Source: Leptotrichia sp. OH3620_COT-345 (GTDB lineage Bacteria; Fusobacteriota; Fusobacteriia; Fusobacteriales; Leptotrichiaceae). From it: a stretch of DNA of 64,000 bases. Shown here one piece after another: positions 62,790 through 64,000 of this stretch. Location of the stretch: positions 186,001 to 250,000 of the forward strand of contig NZ_RQYW01000001.1 in NCBI RefSeq assembly GCF_003932895.1. Reading direction: 5' to 3'. Made by a program: the position numbers and the translations under genes. Under the pieces are notes generated by a model, which searched no databases, was not told where the DNA came from, and saw nothing but the letters and a program-made list of their open reading frames with translations. How positions within the stretch are numbered: position 1 is the stretch's first letter; every line of letters starts with the position of its first letter.

Positions 62790-63420
62790 ATTTATATTAT
62801 TCACTGCATCAAATTCTTTTTTAAAAAATTAAATTTTAATCTATTTAAAAAGTAAAACTTTTAATTCTGAAAAAAATTCAAATCCCTGGACTTGTGTAAT
62901 AGAATCAACCCCGCTGAGAATTCATCAAATATAATAACTTCAAATTCAAGAATTAAAACTCTGACAATACACACTCTCTTGTAATGACTGCCACTTAATT
63001 ATATAGTTGAATAAGATAGATATTCAGAAGACAGTCCCACTTTCTCAAGAATTTTTACAGCTTTTATTTTTCTTTCACTATAAGATATCATTTTTTTATA
63101 ATGTACATAAAAAGACTCTACATTAAAACTTCTTCTGCTGAAAATTTATAATTTACAGCTTTCATGGAATTTTGAAATACAAGTTGTACTTACTTATGTA
63201 TACTCTTAATTTCTTTTTTTTCTAAATTTTTACATAAAATAGTGTTGACTGATATATTTCCCTTATCATAACTTTCAAGTCTACAATAAGTCTCACAAGA
63301 GTACTTTTCCCTGAATCGCTTTCTTGCATAATACCTAAACACTCACCTTCAGAAATAAAAAAGCTGATATTTGATAAAATTAAATATTTAAAAAACCTAC
63401 TGAAAATATATCAGTTCAAC
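62790..63420 (-). pseudogene. Decayed peptide/nickel-type ABC transporter ATPase
   Basis: Reading the minus strand gives ILSNISFFISEGECLGIM, then QESDSGKSTLVRLIVDLK (a damaged Walker A), then VFQNSMKAVNYKFSAEEVLM, KILEKVGLSSEYLSYSTI, LSGSHYKRVCIVRVLILE, VIIFDEFSAGL and finally EFDAVNNINDI. The order of P-loop, Q-loop, signature, Walker B and H-loop regions matches OppF/NikE ATPases. Stops, frameshifts and missing Walker residues show it is dead. No permease or binding-protein remains were recognised at 63421-63656 or 62460-62789. Confidence 0.75.
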
Positions 63421-63656
63421 ATATACAAAAGAAGTTATCTCAAAATAACTCAAAATTTACATATTTGTTTTTTGGTACAATTTATAAAATTATTCTCTCA
63501 TTAGTAATAATAAAGTACTCACATTTATTTAAATAGCTTAGTTTTATTAAGAATCTGTTATAGAATTTTTCTGTTTTTCAATAAAATCGACATTATAATT
63601 CTTTCTGAAACCGGAGCTGTTTTTATTACAATCCGAATTTTTTTAAATATCATATT

Positions 63657-64000
63657 TTACTTAATATTCAACGCATATTTATAAAGAGCTTTTGCAACTC
63701 CGTCATTTTCATTACTTTCTGTGATATACTTTGCCGCTTTCTTTACATTTTCCGTTGCATTTTCCATTGCTACACTGATTCCCGCATATGTAAGCATTTC
63801 TATATCATTATTTCCATCGCCTATTGCCATAACTTCTTCTTTTTTTATTCCTAATTTTTCAGTCAATTTTTTTATTGCCGAACCTTTTTCCACTCCGAAA
63901 GGCATAGCTTCCAATATATATTTCTGGCTTCTTACAATGCTGTAATGTTTTTTCAGTTTATCTTCATTATCTTTCTGAAACTTATCCACATTTTCAGGTG
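63657..64000 (-). CDS. Cof-type HAD-IIB phosphatase, 3' part
   Basis: The C-terminal 113 or so residues of a haloacid-dehalogenase-superfamily hydrolase, running off the right edge; the frame remains open to 64000 (PENVDKFQKDNEDKL). The ending has LEAMPFGVEKGSAIKKLTEK, VMAIGDGNNDIEMLTYAGIS and AMENATENVKKAAKYIT. These are the Lys and GDGxND motifs III and IV of Cof/YidA-type sugar-phosphate phosphatases, with DGVAKALYKY near the end. A stop at 63657 and no downstream partner within 230 bases suggest it ends its transcript. Confidence 0.88.
   Translation of the reverse strand, partial: PENVDKFQKDNEDKLKKHYSIVRSQKYILEAMPFGVEKGSAIKKLTEKLGIKKEEVMAIGDGNNDIEMLTYAGISVAMENATENVKKAAKYITESNENDGVAKALYKYALNIK

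Noticed and set aside
1-64000. tRNA, rRNA, CRISPR array, prophage or complete insertion sequence
   Set aside because: I looked for cloverleaf-like GC-rich stretches, regularly spaced repeats, integrases and transposases and saw none that could be supported.

Overview
The window looks like a chromosomal segment from a low-GC, didermic fermentative anaerobe of the Fusobacteria, most likely the family Leptotrichiaceae (Leptotrichia or Pseudoleptotrichia). The grounds are the very high A+T content; a 2403-residue type V autotransporter whose basic extended signal peptide and WSSWQFGIGYTYNKW motif are of the Leptotrichia type; an Rnf complex; and gene contents typical of the phylum. No rRNA, tRNA, CRISPR array, intact insertion sequence or prophage was seen. 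Nearly all genes lie on the minus strand. Many have clear AGGAGG ribosome binding sites, which let several starts be moved downstream of the longest frame.

Layout. 1-5.2 kb: rapZ, a DUF1439-like protein, rarA, a membrane protein and an AhpF-like thioredoxin reductase whose promoter carries a PerR/Fur-like palindrome. 5.3-13.1 kb: an oligopeptide ABC operon (oppD-oppF-oppB-oppC-oppA1-oppA2) with an extra promoter and hairpin before the second binding protein. 13.2-17 kb: the fructose PTS operon fruR-fruK-fruA with an operator-like T-rich repeat array. 17.1-18.6 kb: a dispersed repeat and an HtrA protease. 18.8-21.05 kb: an accessory island with an unrecognised 265-residue protein, two small membrane proteins and a decayed second copy of that membrane-protein pair. 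21.3-26.1 kb: cyclophilin, an ABC-2 exporter and Mn-dependent pyrophosphatase. 26.7-32.7 kb: a DgkA-PAP2 fusion, ybeY, pgpH and a JAB-domain/DinG helicase fusion.

33-43.6 kb: rpsT; then the block rnfC-D-G-E-A, a NqrM-like gene, a short rnfB, apbE, a NusG-II protein and a Gx transporter; upstream of it ecfT, a fused ECF ATPase and holA. 43.6-48.5 kb: a DUF4870 protein, an O-antigen-ligase-like protein, an RlhA-like U32 protein and a YiiX-like lipoprotein. 48.6-57.5 kb: the giant autotransporter, a 67-residue exported protein just upstream of it, and a csbB-yfhO pair collapsed by deletion and stop mutations. 58-64 kb: a small lipoprotein with a strong promoter, an RlmD-like methyltransferase, an M20 amidohydrolase, a GNAT acetyltransferase, a decayed peptide/nickel-type ABC ATPase and the 3' part of a Cof-type HAD phosphatase.

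How it fits together. The Opp and fructose systems provide nutrient import. The Rnf complex, with its flavin transferase ApbE and the NusG-II/Gx partners, is the membrane energy-coupling module. Several pseudogenes (csbB-yfhO, ABC ATPase, the tandem island copy) show ongoing gene loss. The least explained parts are the 18.8-21.05 kb island, the short RnfB with a NqrM-like neighbour in the Rnf operon, the JAB-DinG fusion, and a three-copy dispersed repeat.
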